From Phyto melanocephala (taxonomy: Eukaryota; Arthropoda; Insecta; Diptera; Rhinophoridae): a DNA stretch of 64,000 nucleotides. The position numbers and the translations under genes were made by a program. The notes beneath the pieces are model-generated. The model was not told where the DNA came from and searched no databases. It was given only the letters and a program-made list of their open reading frames with translations. The stretch covers positions 18,767,201-18,831,200 of the forward strand of contig OW799237.1 in the NCBI GenBank assembly GCA_941918925.1, in the 5' to 3' direction. Shown here piece by piece: positions 21,751 to 33,989 of the stretch; positions within the stretch are counted from its first letter, which is position 1, and the number at the start of each line of letters is the position of its first letter.

Positions 21751-22292
21751 AAGGGTGTTAATATTTTAGGGGTCATTGTAATTTAAGAAAGAGTTTTTTT
21801 TTTTGAGATTTAAAAAATATTTTTTTTCAGTTTATAACAAATAGGTTTCGGTTAAAATTATGACAGTCAAGTGACTCACTCTACTGGCTCAGCAGGCTAT
21901 TAATCTTTTACCAAAATTATTAAACACGTTCTTAATAATCTACTGTCAATGGTTGTTATCTGCTCGATAATGTTATTTTTAAGCTTGTAAACTGTTGTGG
22001 GATAATTGCTGTATACTTTTTTTTTTTAAACTCCACAAAAAATAGTCGAAAGGTGTCAAATAGCACGATCTTGGTGGCCAATTCACTTGACTTCTGCGAG
22101 ATATAAAACAATTTTCAAACTTTTTAATTTCGAAAGATCCATGGCTTTTCTTGATGTGTGGTAAGTGGCATCATCATATTGAAACTACATACGTCTCCAC
22201 GTCTAAATTATTAATTTTCCGCCGCAAAGAGCTTTGAATCATCTACCTGAAGATTTCCATTGACCATTGAAAGTTCAAATTTAGACACCCTT
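21751..22292 (-). mobile_element. Decayed mariner/Tc1-like element
   Basis: The ends AAGGGTGTTAATATTTT and AAATTTAGACACCCTT form imperfect inverted repeats flanked by TA. On the minus strand, 22052-22110 reads VNWPPRSCYLTPFDYFLW. This is the block around the third catalytic Asp of the transposase (CDLTPLDYFLW in the element at 27838-28600), but here that Asp is replaced by Tyr. The remaining coding sequence is unreadable, so the copy is dead. Confidence 0.75.
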
Positions 22293-22777
22293 TAGCTTAA
22301 TCATAGAATTTATAACCTAGTATATAGTTTAGCTTAAAGATTATTTTATAGTCTGAGACATAATGCAGTCAAATTTTTATATTTTTATTAAGTTTGTGAC
22401 ATACACTAGTAGTACAATAACCTAACTCGTATCGTATCTTTAAACAAAGTAAACAACAATCTTATCGATTTTGCTAAAGCGCGACTACCTCTGGGAGTGA
22501 TGTTAGTAGTGAACTTATTTACATACCTTTTATGACAAAGATGCCACTTAATGTAACAGTTGATAAGTATCGATAAAAATAATTTAGTGAATCGCTTAAT
22601 CTTTAGTGTAACAACAAAAAGTGTTGACAAACTTAGCGTTTGTCGAATCGTTAGTAAGAAAAGTTAGTGAATAGCACCACAGTATTTAGTCCAATACTTA
22701 TAGCATGATTCAGTTTTAACACTGTATCGGAAATAAGTTTTTTTGTTATTTAAAAATTCACTAAGAATATTTTAGGT
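22293..22777. other. AT-rich spacer, no gene seen
   Basis: A 74-codon minus-strand frame at 22406-22630 has no recognisable motif. Confidence 0.45.
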
Positions 22778-23453
22778 TTTTTTATACCCTTCACCTGTGG
22801 TTCACAAGGGTATATATAGCTTTGTCATTCCGTTTTTAATTTCTACAATTTTCATTTCCGACCCCATAAAATATATATTTTCTGAAAGCTTATGAATCGA
22901 ATAAGCCCTTGTTCATATTTACAATAACGATAAAGTTTCAACATTAAGCATAAAATACGACGTGCCTGACCGTCTGTCTGTCCGTGTGTTGGTTGAAATC
23001 AACTTTTAGAAGCAACTATATGTTCCTCAGATCTGTGTTTGGTATCAACCTCTTGGAAATATCCGGTAATGAATCGCTATTGAAATTCAGCACAATCGAC
23101 AATTTTCTGTGATATGAGCAAAAAACCACGACCACCTCGTTTTTTTCACAATTACAACAACAACATACATACATATATACTGTTTAGAGTAAACGTGGCA
23201 TCGAATCCCAGCTGAGCCCAAAATTTTTTTTTTTATTTTATTATTTTATATATTATTTATATTTTTATTTTTTTTTTCTAAATTTTTTCTTTAAAATTTT
23301 TTAATTTTTTAAAAAATTTTTTAAAAAATTTTTTTTTGTATTTTTTTTTAGATATATATGTTTTTTATTTCATATGAGATGAATGGTAATACAAATAATT
23401 GTTATTGCATGACTACACGTTGTGAAGGGTATATAAGACTCGGCACTCGGTAT
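22778..23453 (+). mobile_element. DINE-1-like Helentron derivative
   Basis: Starts with the stem-loop TATACCCTTCACCTGTGGTTCACAAGGGTATA. The microsatellite GACCGTCTGTCTGTCCGTG (near 22970) and GGTTGAAATCAACTTTTAGA follow, then an AT-rich core next to TCGAATCCCAGCTGAGCC. It ends with GTGAAGGGTATATAAGACTCGGCAC near 23448. The final hairpin is damaged (CGGCACTCGG) and the terminal CTTGTTTT is missing. Confidence 0.82.
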
Positions 23454-24689
23454 TAACCTAATCAATAGTACAAATCACAGTGAAACTCATAGTATTTGCC
23501 AAGGTCTGTATACACATTTTCTATCTACCCCAAAGTATAGTCCATATGCTTGTTACAAGTGTAATAGTCTTCTCATAGTTGAATATTTAGACATTTTTAA
23601 TGGCTGTCGTTTAATTTAATTAATTTTTTTTTTTTATCATTTTTGTCTTTTGAATTTTCTTTAAATTATTTCTTTTTGTTTTTTTTTTTAATGTGTGGGG
23701 ACATTATCCACATTCCTCAGACAATTGTTTTCGTTTTCATACAACTAGAATTCTTCATATCTCCCACAAACGCCGCACAGATTATTAATATTTAAAACTC
23801 TTATAAATTTAATATTGCGGAAGAAATAACAACAATATGAAAAAAACAGAGGGAGAAAACTAGAGAAAAATAGTAAAAAAAAGAAACTTCAATACACAAC
23901 ACAGCAACATATTTTCTTAACGACACCTTTGTTTGTATGGATTTTATGTAGTTGAATGAGGTGTATGTGTGTGTGTGTGTTTGTTTGTAGTGTTTACAGG
24001 TAATATAATTCTGACAACAAGCCTTTCTCTAACCTTAGAACCTATTTAGTCCCCAAGGAGTTGTATACCAGTAAATAAATATTGTAGTTAGTATGTTGAA
24101 TAAAGAAATAAAGGAAATTATAAAACAAATGCAGGTTTATATTAAACTCTAGAGTCTTGAGAATAATAAATAGTAAAATGTAACAACTGTGCCTAAGAAA
24201 GTACATATAAAGAAAATAAATAAAAATAACTTTACTTTGTTGGTTAAAAAAGTTTTCAATAACAAACAAACAAAAACTATAAACAAAACTTAAACAATTT
24301 AAAAGTAAACGTATACGCGCAATAAATCGTACACAGAGTAATGGAAAGGCAAAAAAAAAAACGAGAGCAAAATATAAACAAACTAAGCAAGTTGGTAATA
24401 GACAACAACATACATTCATAGCTATATGATCCTTCATGCACTCACATGAACACAAAAAGCTTTAAGCCATATAAATAATGCAGTGGGTATGTAATAGAGA
24501 CAGCAAGGAATATGGATAGTTTTATACAATTCAAGCAATATTTCACTATATATAAGTTTATACTTTACACTAAAGCCTAGATTTATGGTACGTGATAGTT
24601 CATAGTATAGTAAGGATAGTATAACATGGATTATAATTCAAACTAACTGGTAAAAATAATAAAGGAGTAAAGTTTAACTCTCTCTTACA
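23454..24689. other. AT-rich spacer, no gene supported
   Basis: Includes a GTGTGT run near 23962 and a 137-codon minus-strand frame (24042-24455) made almost wholly of Leu, Phe, Tyr and Cys. That frame is better explained by the complement of A-rich sequence than by a gene. Confidence 0.5.
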
Positions 24690-25692
24690 ATAAATTGAAT
24701 TTTTATTTTGTCGAACTTTTCTGTTTAAACTATTATTTAAATTTTTAATCAGGCTTGAGTTCATATTAATATTCTTTATTTTTACAAAGAATTTTTTTAA
24801 TTGTGATAAATGAAAGAATAAATCTTGAAAAATTATATTTTTACCGACACTAGCCGAGTGGAATGCATTTTCGAAACCAGCTACGATTTCATCATCAGCA
24901 CTCTCTGATCGGTGGTTACATGTTGGTTGTAAATATCATCTATTTAACTCACGGGACTTATGTTAATTGAATTCGGTAACTAATTTTTAGTTTTTCCTAT
25001 TTCATTTATTTTTACCACAATGAGTTAGATTGAAATTTTAACCAAACAGCAACCCTTTTTACTTTTTGTTTGTTATTATCTTTCATTTATCACTATTTTT
25101 GTCCTGCTCTAGCCACCAGTTAGGTAGCGATAAGAACAGATAATTGTTTTTAACAATTAATGTTTATAATCATTTGTTTTATTTTCTGTGAAGTCAGTAT
25201 ACAACGAAATGTTGACTGACTAACAGTGGATGAATGATTTTTTTTTTTGCACCGTGCCCTGTGTTTATATAAATTGAATTTTTATTTTGTCGAACTTTTC
25301 TGTTTAAACTATTATTTAAATTTTTAATCAGGCTTGAGTTCATATTAATATTCTTTATTTTTACAAAGAATTTTTTTTAATTGTGATAAATGAAAGAATA
25401 AATCTTGAAAAATTATATTTTTATCGACACTAGCCGAGTGGAATGCATTTTCGAAACCAGCTACGATTTCATCATCAGCACTCTCTGATCGGTGGTTACA
25501 TGTTGGTTGTAAATATCATCTATTTAACTCACGGGACTTATGTTAATTGAATTCGGTAACTAATTTTTAGTTTTTCCTATTTCATATATTTTTACCACAA
25601 TGAGTTAGATTGAAATTTTAACCAAACAGCAACCCTTTTTACTTTTTGTTTGTTATTATCTTTCATTTGTTATTATCTTTCATTTATCACTA
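24690..25692 (+). repeat. Tandem duplication, period 579 bp
   Basis: 24690-25097 is repeated almost base for base at 25269-25692. Examples are ACTAGCCGAGTGGAATGC at 24850 and 25429, and CACGGGACTTATGTTAATTG at 24950 and 25529. The 171 bp between (25098-25268) appears once. Only a few substitutions separate the copies, plus a short TTGTTATTATCTTTCATT duplication in the second, so the event is recent. The unit has no open gene. An assembly artefact or an unusual direct-repeat element are the alternatives. Confidence 0.92.
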
Positions 25693-27764
25693 CTTAAAAA
25701 TGGTTTGATTTTTATATAACAAAAGCGCTTCTGGCTCATCCATTGAAAAAGCACAAATACAAGGAAAACAATAATCCAAACTATGAACAAGATACCAGGC
25801 TATTGTTCCGACTGTAGACTATAATACAGTCTAAACTAGCAACTAGATTGTTGATTCAAAAATAGCCCTGACTATGAATTAGACTAGACTTAATGGTCAT
25901 CTACGGAATGTTCCCGAAAAAATACAAGGTCATATGCCAGAGCATACCCTTAGCTTTCTTTACATCTTTCTGTTAGCATTAATATAAAACTCCCTCTATA
26001 TACCTTTAACACATCTATTGTGAACAATGTCATATTTTCTGTTGCTTCAAATTTATAGAAACACTTTAAAAGTATAAAAAGAAAACATTCAAAGTTAAAA
26101 AAGTCATGTGACTTATAAAATTTGATGGCTAAAGCAGTAAGAGAAAAATACAAAATTAATGTATCAAAGGAAGTCATATTTGGAAAGAAAAAGTAAAAAG
26201 TTTTTTAAAGCTGAACATAAATATTTTTTTTTTTCAACACAAAACAAATATTTGTGGTACGTTGTTGGCGTTAGTAATTTTTACCAAGCACTCACTCACT
26301 CAATCACTGATGCGTTTATTGCAATAGCGCGTTATTAAATTTATGATAGTGCTATAATTTGCAAACAAGTCTAGCGGTAGTTCAAATCGCATTCTGGGTT
26401 TTATGTGCTTGTGTGCATAAACCATTTCTTTAAAAATCCCCATAAATATGTAAACAACAACAACAACAACTACGTAAACTACTTTAAACAAATACAGAAA
26501 AAAATGAAGGGAAAATAAATCAAATCTCATCTGCAAACTTTTATAAAAAAAAAATCAAAAAAAAAAACTATTTACACAAAAAGCACATGCATATAGTCTA
26601 TTAAACAAAAAATATTGATGTTATATATCATAAAGATTTTTTAAGGATTTATTATAGTTTTTATAACAAGTATTTGCTAGGAGCACAGTAAAATGCAAGA
26701 GTTAAGTGTAACATAAATACTACTGAAAGTAGGCAACACATAGAAAAGTAGTGTATTAAAGAGTTGCCCTAAAAGTAGGCCACACATTTTTACAGTCTTC
26801 CCTTAAAGCAACTGTAATATATATACTTGTAAAACCCGGAAGCACTTAACTGACAGCATTCTGTGGCTATGTTTGTTTAAACTCCCCACCCCCTATTTGC
26901 GTACATTTTAACAACCCTTATCAGAACTTTTTTTTAAATTCTTCGAATTAATTTATTTCCTTTTCAACATTCATCTGCATGTCTGCTGTTTTATTTGATT
27001 AATGTGTTTCATTTCAAATTAGACGTTAGAGTAAAATTAACACATGTCTTTCTAATAAATACTAATTAAAGATTAATTGCTTTCAAATTGATTTTTAAAT
27101 AAATTCCCCATATGGCTGACACTAAAACTTGAAAAACTCATTCTCAACTCGACGTAAGTCTATAATAAATTCACAATAACATTTTTGTATGTGTATATTG
27201 TTAAATAAATAATTGCACTGTATAGAATAATACAGTGTAATGGAACTTCCATATGGTCTGGTTTAATGTAACGTATTAATTTAAATTTTAAATAAAGTGC
27301 GATTACTTTAACGTCTTTACAAATAATACAGCTATTGAGTTAATAGTCTTAAATTCTGTTAACACTTGGCTGAGGAACGTTAAACGCTTAACACATTATT
27401 TAATTGACAAAAGTGAATAAATTAGAATAATTGTATTACGATGAATTGAAAACAATAAATTTCTCGTCTCTTAAACAAGATTCTTTAAATAAACGAATAT
27501 GTTTTATTGCATAAAATTAAATGTGTTTAATCTGCATGTTAATATGAAATAGATACAGGCTAAAGTTTATACAGAGTTTATGTTAAGTAAAGAATCAATT
27601 ATCACTTTTATACTTTATTCAAATGTCTTAAAGTCTCATATTTAGCTAATAGTCGACACTATGGGGCTGTTAACACTTTAGTGTAGACAGCCAAAGCTTA
27701 AAATTGTGTTGGTGAGAGAGTTACCCAACAAACAAGAAGTAAAATATTTAAATATGATGCTTTA
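25693..27764. other. AT-rich spacer, no gene seen
   Basis: Contains a (CAA)n tract near 26453-26470 and a duplicated AAAGTAGGC.ACACAT word near 26728 and 26773. The minus-strand frames 25950-26177 and 26300-26536 are low complexity. Confidence 0.5.
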
Positions 27765-28701
27765 TAAAGAGTGATTCTTAATAGCTATATGAAAGTTTAA
27801 AAAAAAAACATAAAATTCAGAAAAATTCATGAAATCTTTATTTGAATCGATAGTACGGTCCATATAATTTAATGTTGAAGATTATTTCATGCAATTGTTG
27901 ACCGTGACTGCGCCTCAAATGGTCCATCCGCTAAGTCCAATTTTGGCATACTACTTCCAACATTTCGGCCGATATCTCAAGAATAAATGCTTCAATGTTG
28001 TCTTCCAATGCGTCAATTGATGCAGGCATGTGTGTATAGACATGAGCTTTAACAGAGCCCCACAAAAAATAGTCTAAAGGCGTTAAGTCGCAAGATCTAG
28101 GCGGCCAATTGACCGGTCACGAACGTGAAATAAAATGTTCACCGAACTCGACTCTCAATAAGTCCATTGTTAAGCGTGCTGTGTGGCATGTGGCACCGTC
28201 TTGTTGGAACCACATGTCATGCAAGTCAAGCTCTTGCATTTTGGGCAAAAAAAAGTTGGATATCATCTCACGGTAGCGCTCACCACTCACAGTTACGTTA
28301 CGATTCGCATCATCTTTGAAGAAGTACGGCCCAATGATGCCACCTGCCCATAAACCGCACCAAACTTTGACTTTTTCTGGATGCATTGGTAGCTCTTGCA
28401 ATGCTTCTGGCTGATCTTCACTCAAAAATCGATAATTCTGCTTATTAACGTACCCATTGAGCCAAAAATGAGCTTCGTCGCTGAACACAATTTTTCGATA
28501 AGAAGCGCGCGATGAACTTTCTTAACAGAGCACGCATTTTGATAATAAAATTCAATAATTTGCAAGCGTTGTTCGTTGACGATTCATGGTTAAATTATAG
28601 ACCCAACTGAAGATGTTTGACAGTGAAACAAAACACGAAACGTGCGTCAGCTGTTTAAACCAGTGTTGCTAAAAAGATAATAGCTAAAAAATCACCCTTT
28701 A
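27765..28701 (-). mobile_element. Internally deleted mariner/Tc1-like transposon
   Basis: The ends TAAAGAGTGATTCTTAATAGCTAT (left) and AATAGCTAAAAAATCACCCTTTA (right) are inverted repeats bounded by TA. The 937-bp element encodes a transposase on the minus strand that lacks its central part. A full-length relative would be roughly 1.2-1.3 kb or more, so a few hundred bases are gone. It is the best preserved member of the mariner-like group in this window. Confidence 0.88.
27838..28600 (-). pseudogene. Mariner/Tc1-like transposase, deleted and interrupted
   Basis: The enzyme would cut and rejoin its own element through a DDE/D catalytic triad. The N-terminal helix-turn-helix is present (EQRLQIIEFYYQNACSVKKV then HRALL, near 28515-28590). 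It jumps out of frame to the first catalytic block, VFSDEAHFWLNG (first Asp, near 28488). Next come VWCGLWAGGIIGPYF, then WFQQDGATCHTA (second Asp, near 28195). After a stop, VNWPPRSCDLTPLDYFLWG holds the third Asp, about 36 residues after the second. A further stop precedes RMDHLRRSHGQQLHEIIF and the natural end near 27838. The deletion between the DNA-binding part and the first Asp, plus two in-frame stops, make it inactive. All three catalytic residues survive. Confidence 0.9.
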
Positions 28702-28984
28702 TATATTCTTAAGTAGATTATATTTTACGCTTTCGAGCAAAACCAATACTTTTAATGGTCTTAAATCAGAGCTTGGGTAATCATGGTCTTTTTTAAAATT
28801 TTTTTATTAAATTGTTTTTTTTTTTTTAAATTCCAGCTGAACTCTCTTGAATCTAAAATATTTCAATTAAGTTTAACATAAAAATTTATCTTTATATAAA
28901 CAATAATTACTTCCACAACAAATAATATTTATTTGGAGAAAAACACAAAATATAACAAGTATAACAATTATTGACATGCCTGAG

Positions 28985-29280
28985 GTCTACTATTTAGGTT
29001 ATTACAGGGCATTGTCCAGTAAGGGCTAGAATAAGTAGATGGGATCGCGGCACCCCAAACTACTGTGGGATGGGTGAGAATGAGGAGGATATGAAAACAG
29101 TGGAGCCAGTTGTCTATCACTGCCTGAGTTTATAGAACAATAGACTAAAGTAGTTGGGCAAACAATTCCATGATGAATAAAGTGATGCCTCGGGGTGTAA
29201 AGTAAAAAATATAATTCAATTAGTCATGGTAATTGGGTGACTAGTGGAAAGACAATGGCGACTTTAAGGGCTGTATTGTT
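28985..29280 (+). pseudogene. LINE RNase H C-terminal fragment
   Basis: The translation around 29000-29130 reads VITGHCPVRARISRWDRG, NYCGMGENEEDM and VVYHCLSL. This matches, position by position, the VITGHWPIGTH..NDFCRSCDNEEEEE..EHLLCNCPAF region after the RNase H domain of the LINE at 47862-48644. Later, 29230-29275 reads roughly G.LVERQWRL, like the GWLRNDGQ end of that protein. Stops interrupt it and one zinc ligand has changed. It is a dead fragment of the same or a related LINE group. Confidence 0.6.
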
Positions 29281-29514
29281 GCAGGTTGTCTTTTCATCAC
29301 TTCTTCCTAATTTTTATTTTTAATTTACTATCTTTCTTAAGCAAGAGAAGAATCTTTTTAATTCTGTGGGCTACTTTTTTCACTAAAGGGAAAAACAATG
29401 GATCACATAGGTCTTCGAGTGTGGGTGTTGGAAATATCTCTTAGCTTTCGGTGCCCCCTTTACAACCAACCTACATTGTTCTTAAAATCTTTTCCATCCT
29501 CAGCATATAACTGT

Positions 29515-29660
29515 TTGGTACGCGTTTCGGTAATGGCGAGATCATTGGACCTTACTTTTACGAAAATGAGGCTAGAGCAACTGTAACGGTAAATGGTTTG
29601 CGCTATCGAATGATAACTAATGCCTGTGTATGGCCGGAGTTGGCAGATATTTTATTGAAT
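29515..29660 (+). pseudogene. Mariner-like transposase fragment
   Basis: The stretch translates to IIGPYFYENEARATVTVNGL then RYRMITNACVWPEL. This corresponds to the segment between the first and second catalytic Asp of the transposase at 27838-28600 (IIGPYFFKDDANRNVTVSGE then RYREM). Neither catalytic Asp is included. It lies on the opposite strand from that element and about 1 kb away, so it is a separate insertion. Confidence 0.65.
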
Positions 29661-30693
29661 GTCATTATGTTTTACGTAAGTAATAAAACCATCGCTCTTT
29701 TGTATGAAAAACGGTCGATTAAAATTCGCTACAAGAATTTTGGTATTTAACATCTTGTGTTTTTTTTCTTTGAGGCAACGTATAAGATGAATGCTATGGC
29801 AATGTCGCACAATTGATTCTAGACCTGAGAATAAAGCCGCAATTCCTTAATATAAATTAGTGATGGAAATTTTCAAGCAAACAATAAGATACTGGAAGTG
29901 TAAACGTGACGGGTATTTGATTAATACTCTGTTTGCAAAATCTTAAATTGAATTTAGTCCATATATATATAAAAATTTTGTCTAATTCTGGGGGGATTCA
30001 TATCCCCAAAATAGTCTCGTTACACCAATGCATTTTAAATTTCCAAATCAAACTAAATTCACAACCACCAAGAACTATTGATTCAGCTGTCATAGAAAAC
30101 AATGTTAATAATTTCAAGCAATCAGCCTCTAAAAAACACGATTTAGTAACCGTTCTGTATGGTCTGGCGAATTGTAGACCATTACCGTTTACAACTTAAA
30201 ATTCTCTTGACAACAGACTTAAGTCTACTACGACTATTCTATATTCATACAACTTTTCTTTTACACAATAATAAACACCAACCAGTTTTTAAGCTTTTCT
30301 CGCCATAACAACGATTTAACATTTTTTTTTTCTTTTTCAATCTCATTCATTTCATTTATCTCATTTCGTTTAATTTTTATGCAAATTTTCAAAATGTTTT
30401 AGTCAAAAGAACAACAATTTCAAAACAACCATAAAAAACTTTCGCGGACTTTAATTGAAACATTGTGTAGTCACGACTTTTATTCAACACCAAACATAAC
30501 AATGAAGAATAAAAAAAAACTTAAAAAAATTTAAATTGTAATTAGCTTATTTGAAATAACGCTGTTAACAGGGATTCGACAGCTGTGCAATTGCATGATT
30601 ATTTTATTTAAATGTGGGTTTGTTCGAATGCGAAAAAAATATGATTGTTTTATATTAATAAAGTAAGACAATATACATAGACATACATATAGA
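29661..30693. other. AT-rich spacer, no gene supported
   Basis: An 88-codon plus-strand frame at 29933-30199 is of more ordinary composition than most here (IDSAVIENNVNNFKQSASKK) but has no recognised motif. It could be a decayed exon or chance. Confidence 0.35.
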
Positions 30694-30764
30694 GGGTGGG
30701 CAAAAAGTTACTATGGCCTTTATTTATTTATTTCTAATGGCCCATGGTAATTTTTGACCCACCC
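30694..30764. repeat. 71-bp palindromic element
   Basis: GGGTGGGCAAAAAGTTACTATGGCC at the left is mirrored by GGCCCATGGTAATTTTTGACCCACCC at the right, separated by about 20 AT-rich bases. It could be the two ends of a nearly fully deleted transposon, joined, or a hairpin-forming site. Confidence 0.6.
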
Positions 30765-32773
30765 GTTACTTATAAATTATAGTAAACTTTAAGTGTGTTT
30801 TAAGGTCAGTAGTTCTTAAAGTTTCATTTTGTTTCATCCAATTTAATACAATTAGTTTGTGGAACATTTAATAATTTTTAGTAGAAATATTTCTTTAGAA
30901 ACTAAAGCTGTGCGACACTGTTAACAAATAGCTGTTATCACAGGGTAGTTGGTGACTTTACAATGTGACAGCAACAGGGAGAAAAATTTTATAGATATTC
31001 AATGACACAGCAAATACTTTTTATATATAGACTTTGTTATTCATTTTATTTAAATTTAAAGTGAAGATGAAACTTTTTTTTAACGCATAAATAACTACGG
31101 ATATTTAAGAAACAGCATGTCACAGCAACAGCAACAGAACGTAAACACTAATCAAGTCTTCATTTAGTTAATCCCTAGAACAATTTTGTTCTTGTTTATT
31201 CCCCGATTGGTCAACTTTACATTAATCAGTTCATCTCTAGATATGTCTACGAATGATTAACAGTTCTTTCGTGCGTTTAATACTTGTATCTATCTGTCTG
31301 TCTATCTAGACAAAGCCATCGCTATTTATTTTGTTATCATGTCAAAGCATGCTTTCACATAACACTCTAATTATCTTCCATCTGTTTTACACTTCCTCGC
31401 TATTGCTTATAAACAATTTTCTATTGTCTTGTTTATCTATTCCACAGCATGACTATTTTATTTTCAATGGCCCTTCGAGCTTTGTTTTTTATTTGTTTTT
31501 TTTTTTTGTTGAAAAAATTTCATTTCCGTTTTCAGTTTTCATCAAACATATGTTTTATTTGCTGATTGTTACAGCATTATTTTCTTAACAAATACCAACA
31601 ATATGTTTGTCTAATGAAAATTTTTGTTCCGTTTTCTTTTTGTTTTCCTTATAACATTTCAAACTACATATACTTTATACATATGAATAAGTAGAACATA
31701 TGTTATCGTGTTAAACTTTTTCTATTATTTTATCGGGCTTCTTTTGCTTTTAGAACAAACGGTTTAAACCATCTACGTCAATCATAAAAATTTTGTTTTC
31801 GTCACTTTTTGTGTTCCTTTTTTTGCGCAATATAACCGTATTATAAATTGTTATAATTCAAGTCTGCCTGAGACGTGATAAATTGTTTCGCTAAACACTC
31901 ACTACAATAAAGAAATGATTAATGATTTTATGTGTTTTAGAAAACAATAACAAGAAGTTTGTAACTTTGGAAAGCGGATATAGGGAAGACGTAAAATTAT
32001 TAAATTCTAACAAATTTAAGAAAGAAGTAAAGTTTTTTATTAAAATATAATATTATTTACTGATTTGTTTATTTTCCTAAAAATATTTTTAAATAATTTT
32101 TTTTTTATAAAAAAAATAAATGTTTTTCATAAAATTTAATTGCATACATATATATACACAATTAAAAACACAATATATACACAACTGACCAGTCTAACGT
32201 TTCGAACTCGTTCAAACTTGGGTCCATAGTTATTCTCTTTGTAATACCTGATATATGGGATATAGGGTTTAGCTGTACAACAATTCGAAACCAACCCATT
32301 ACATATAGAAATAATAATATCCTCCCAACATCAATGTAAGATATACACGCTAAATTGTGAAGAAACTTTTCCCCCAGATACTTCTCTCTAATATCCGCTG
32401 AAGCCGGGCAATATATTGCATCGTCTCAATATCTTTTTTGTCGTGATATTAAATAGAAAATTTAATCTCCTAGTGCACATTGATTATTTTTAGAGAAAAA
32501 TTTTAAAAAATGTGTATCTTCTAAACTGCTTATCTACTTTACCTGAAACGAAATGGGGCTTGTAGTAGAGGGCCAGACCTTTTCAACTGTTATACTTTGA
32601 GATCACCTGCGATAGAACAGAGTAGCTTAACAGTTAATCAAAGTTCTTAATCTCGGGCTAAAAAACCTTTCGAGGCTTGTAACTTTGGTTAATGTGAAAC
32701 GATGTGAGTTATTTCCGATCAAAGGCAAAGAAAAAACATACCTACAGTATAAGGGTATATCTTATAGTTTTTA
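30765..32773. other. AT-rich spacer, no gene seen
   Basis: Includes CAGCAA runs near 31120 and a small TATC/TGTC tract near 31288-31310. The 85-codon frame at 31331-31588 is hydrophobic with no family signal. Confidence 0.45.
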
Positions 32774-33097
32774 AAGGCCATGACTGACTATCAGATTTAG
32801 TCGTTCGATATGTTAAAAATTTTGTGTATGTTCAGAAAGTATGATAGTGTTCACAAAAAATTCATATTTGTAACAGATTTATTGACAAGTGTTTCTGATT
32901 TGATAACCTTTTGGAAATTTTCATGAAATAGTAGTTTCTGTGCGATCAGAGATGCTCATTGTAAACCAGCTGTACAGAAAAATTGTTTTTGTATCCTTTT
33001 TGTATGACAGTATGGCATCCAATCATACATTTTATTACGATTTTCTCATGTAGGACAGAAGTCTATCCGATTTTTATTTGATGTCAGTCATGGCCTT
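32774..33097. mobile_element. MITE-like inverted-repeat element
   Basis: AAGGCCATGACTGAC (32774-32788) and GTCAGTCATGGCCTT (33083-33097) are perfect 15-bp inverted ends, with similarity continuing a little further in. The interior is 294 bp without coding. No clear target duplication is seen. Confidence 0.6.
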
Positions 33098-33989
33098 AGG
33101 TAAATAAAAATTTTTAGTGTGTTCTTTTTCTTTTTTGTTTTTCCAATAGTTTTTTTTAACGTATTTCGAAAATTTTTGTTTAAAAAAGTTTTGAATGGCC
33201 TGGTTAATGTAGAATAAAATATTATGATTTCATTTTTTGTAGCTTAAACAGTTTAATATTATGTTCACACACGCGCCTTAATTGTCAATTTATAATATTC
33301 TCGCAATTAAATTCCTTTATTGAGCTCAATTTACCATACTAATAATTACTTATAAATTGATCAATATATACTTAATTGTTTTAATTATTGCCCAAAAGTC
33401 GAAATACAACTCTTGAGAAGTATGTTTAGTGAGAAGAAAATTCTAATGTCAAACAAATAAAATTACAAAAAATAAGAAGTAAGAAAATGGAAAATGCTTG
33501 ATGGAAATTTTGATAAAATTTTTGAATAAAGTCAAATACATGTTTATATATATATAAATATAATTGTAAATATATTTTATGAACAGGCAAAAACTAAAGA
33601 GAAGGCATTGTTTGATTTGGTATAAATACATCGTATTTTTACAGCTATCAAATACTAATGGAGTAAGATAAATTGAGTATGTGTGAAAACTTATTTTAAT
33701 TGCTCAATCAACACTAAATTTAAGCAATTAAAAATATCTATCTGAACAGGTTATGACGTTAAAAAATATTTGAATTTGATATAAAAAAATTTTAAAATTT
33801 AAACTTTTTGTCAAAAAAGGGTTACCATTCTTTTTCATATTTTTGGAGATTTTATTAGTAATCTTATATATTTCGTAATGTTTCTTTAAATAACAGGTTT
33901 CGGGAACTCTTGTATATATATAGTATAAATTTAATTATGGACTCTATTACTTTTTAAAAGATTATGAAGAGTGGAGCCAATATATCAGT
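33098..33989. other. AT-rich spacer, no gene seen
   Basis: Poly-T-rich sequence with a short TATATATA run near 33545; nothing else was recognised. Confidence 0.5.

Noticed and set aside
24042..24455. 137-codon minus-strand open frame with membrane-like composition
   Set aside because: Almost only Leu, Phe, Tyr, Ile and Cys, complementary to A-rich DNA, without motif, splice signals or conservation evidence.
24848..24925. tRNA-like A box (TAGCCGAGTGG) at 24850, repeated at 25429, suggesting a tRNA-Ser/Leu or tRNA-derived SINE
   Set aside because: No B box at the proper distance and no cloverleaf can be drawn; it is simply part of the 579-bp duplicated unit.
24690..25692. Direct repeats of about 400 bp read as LTRs of a small retroelement
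   Set aside because: No TG...CA ends, primer-binding site or polypurine tract, and the 171-bp spacer is too short; a tandem duplication explains it.
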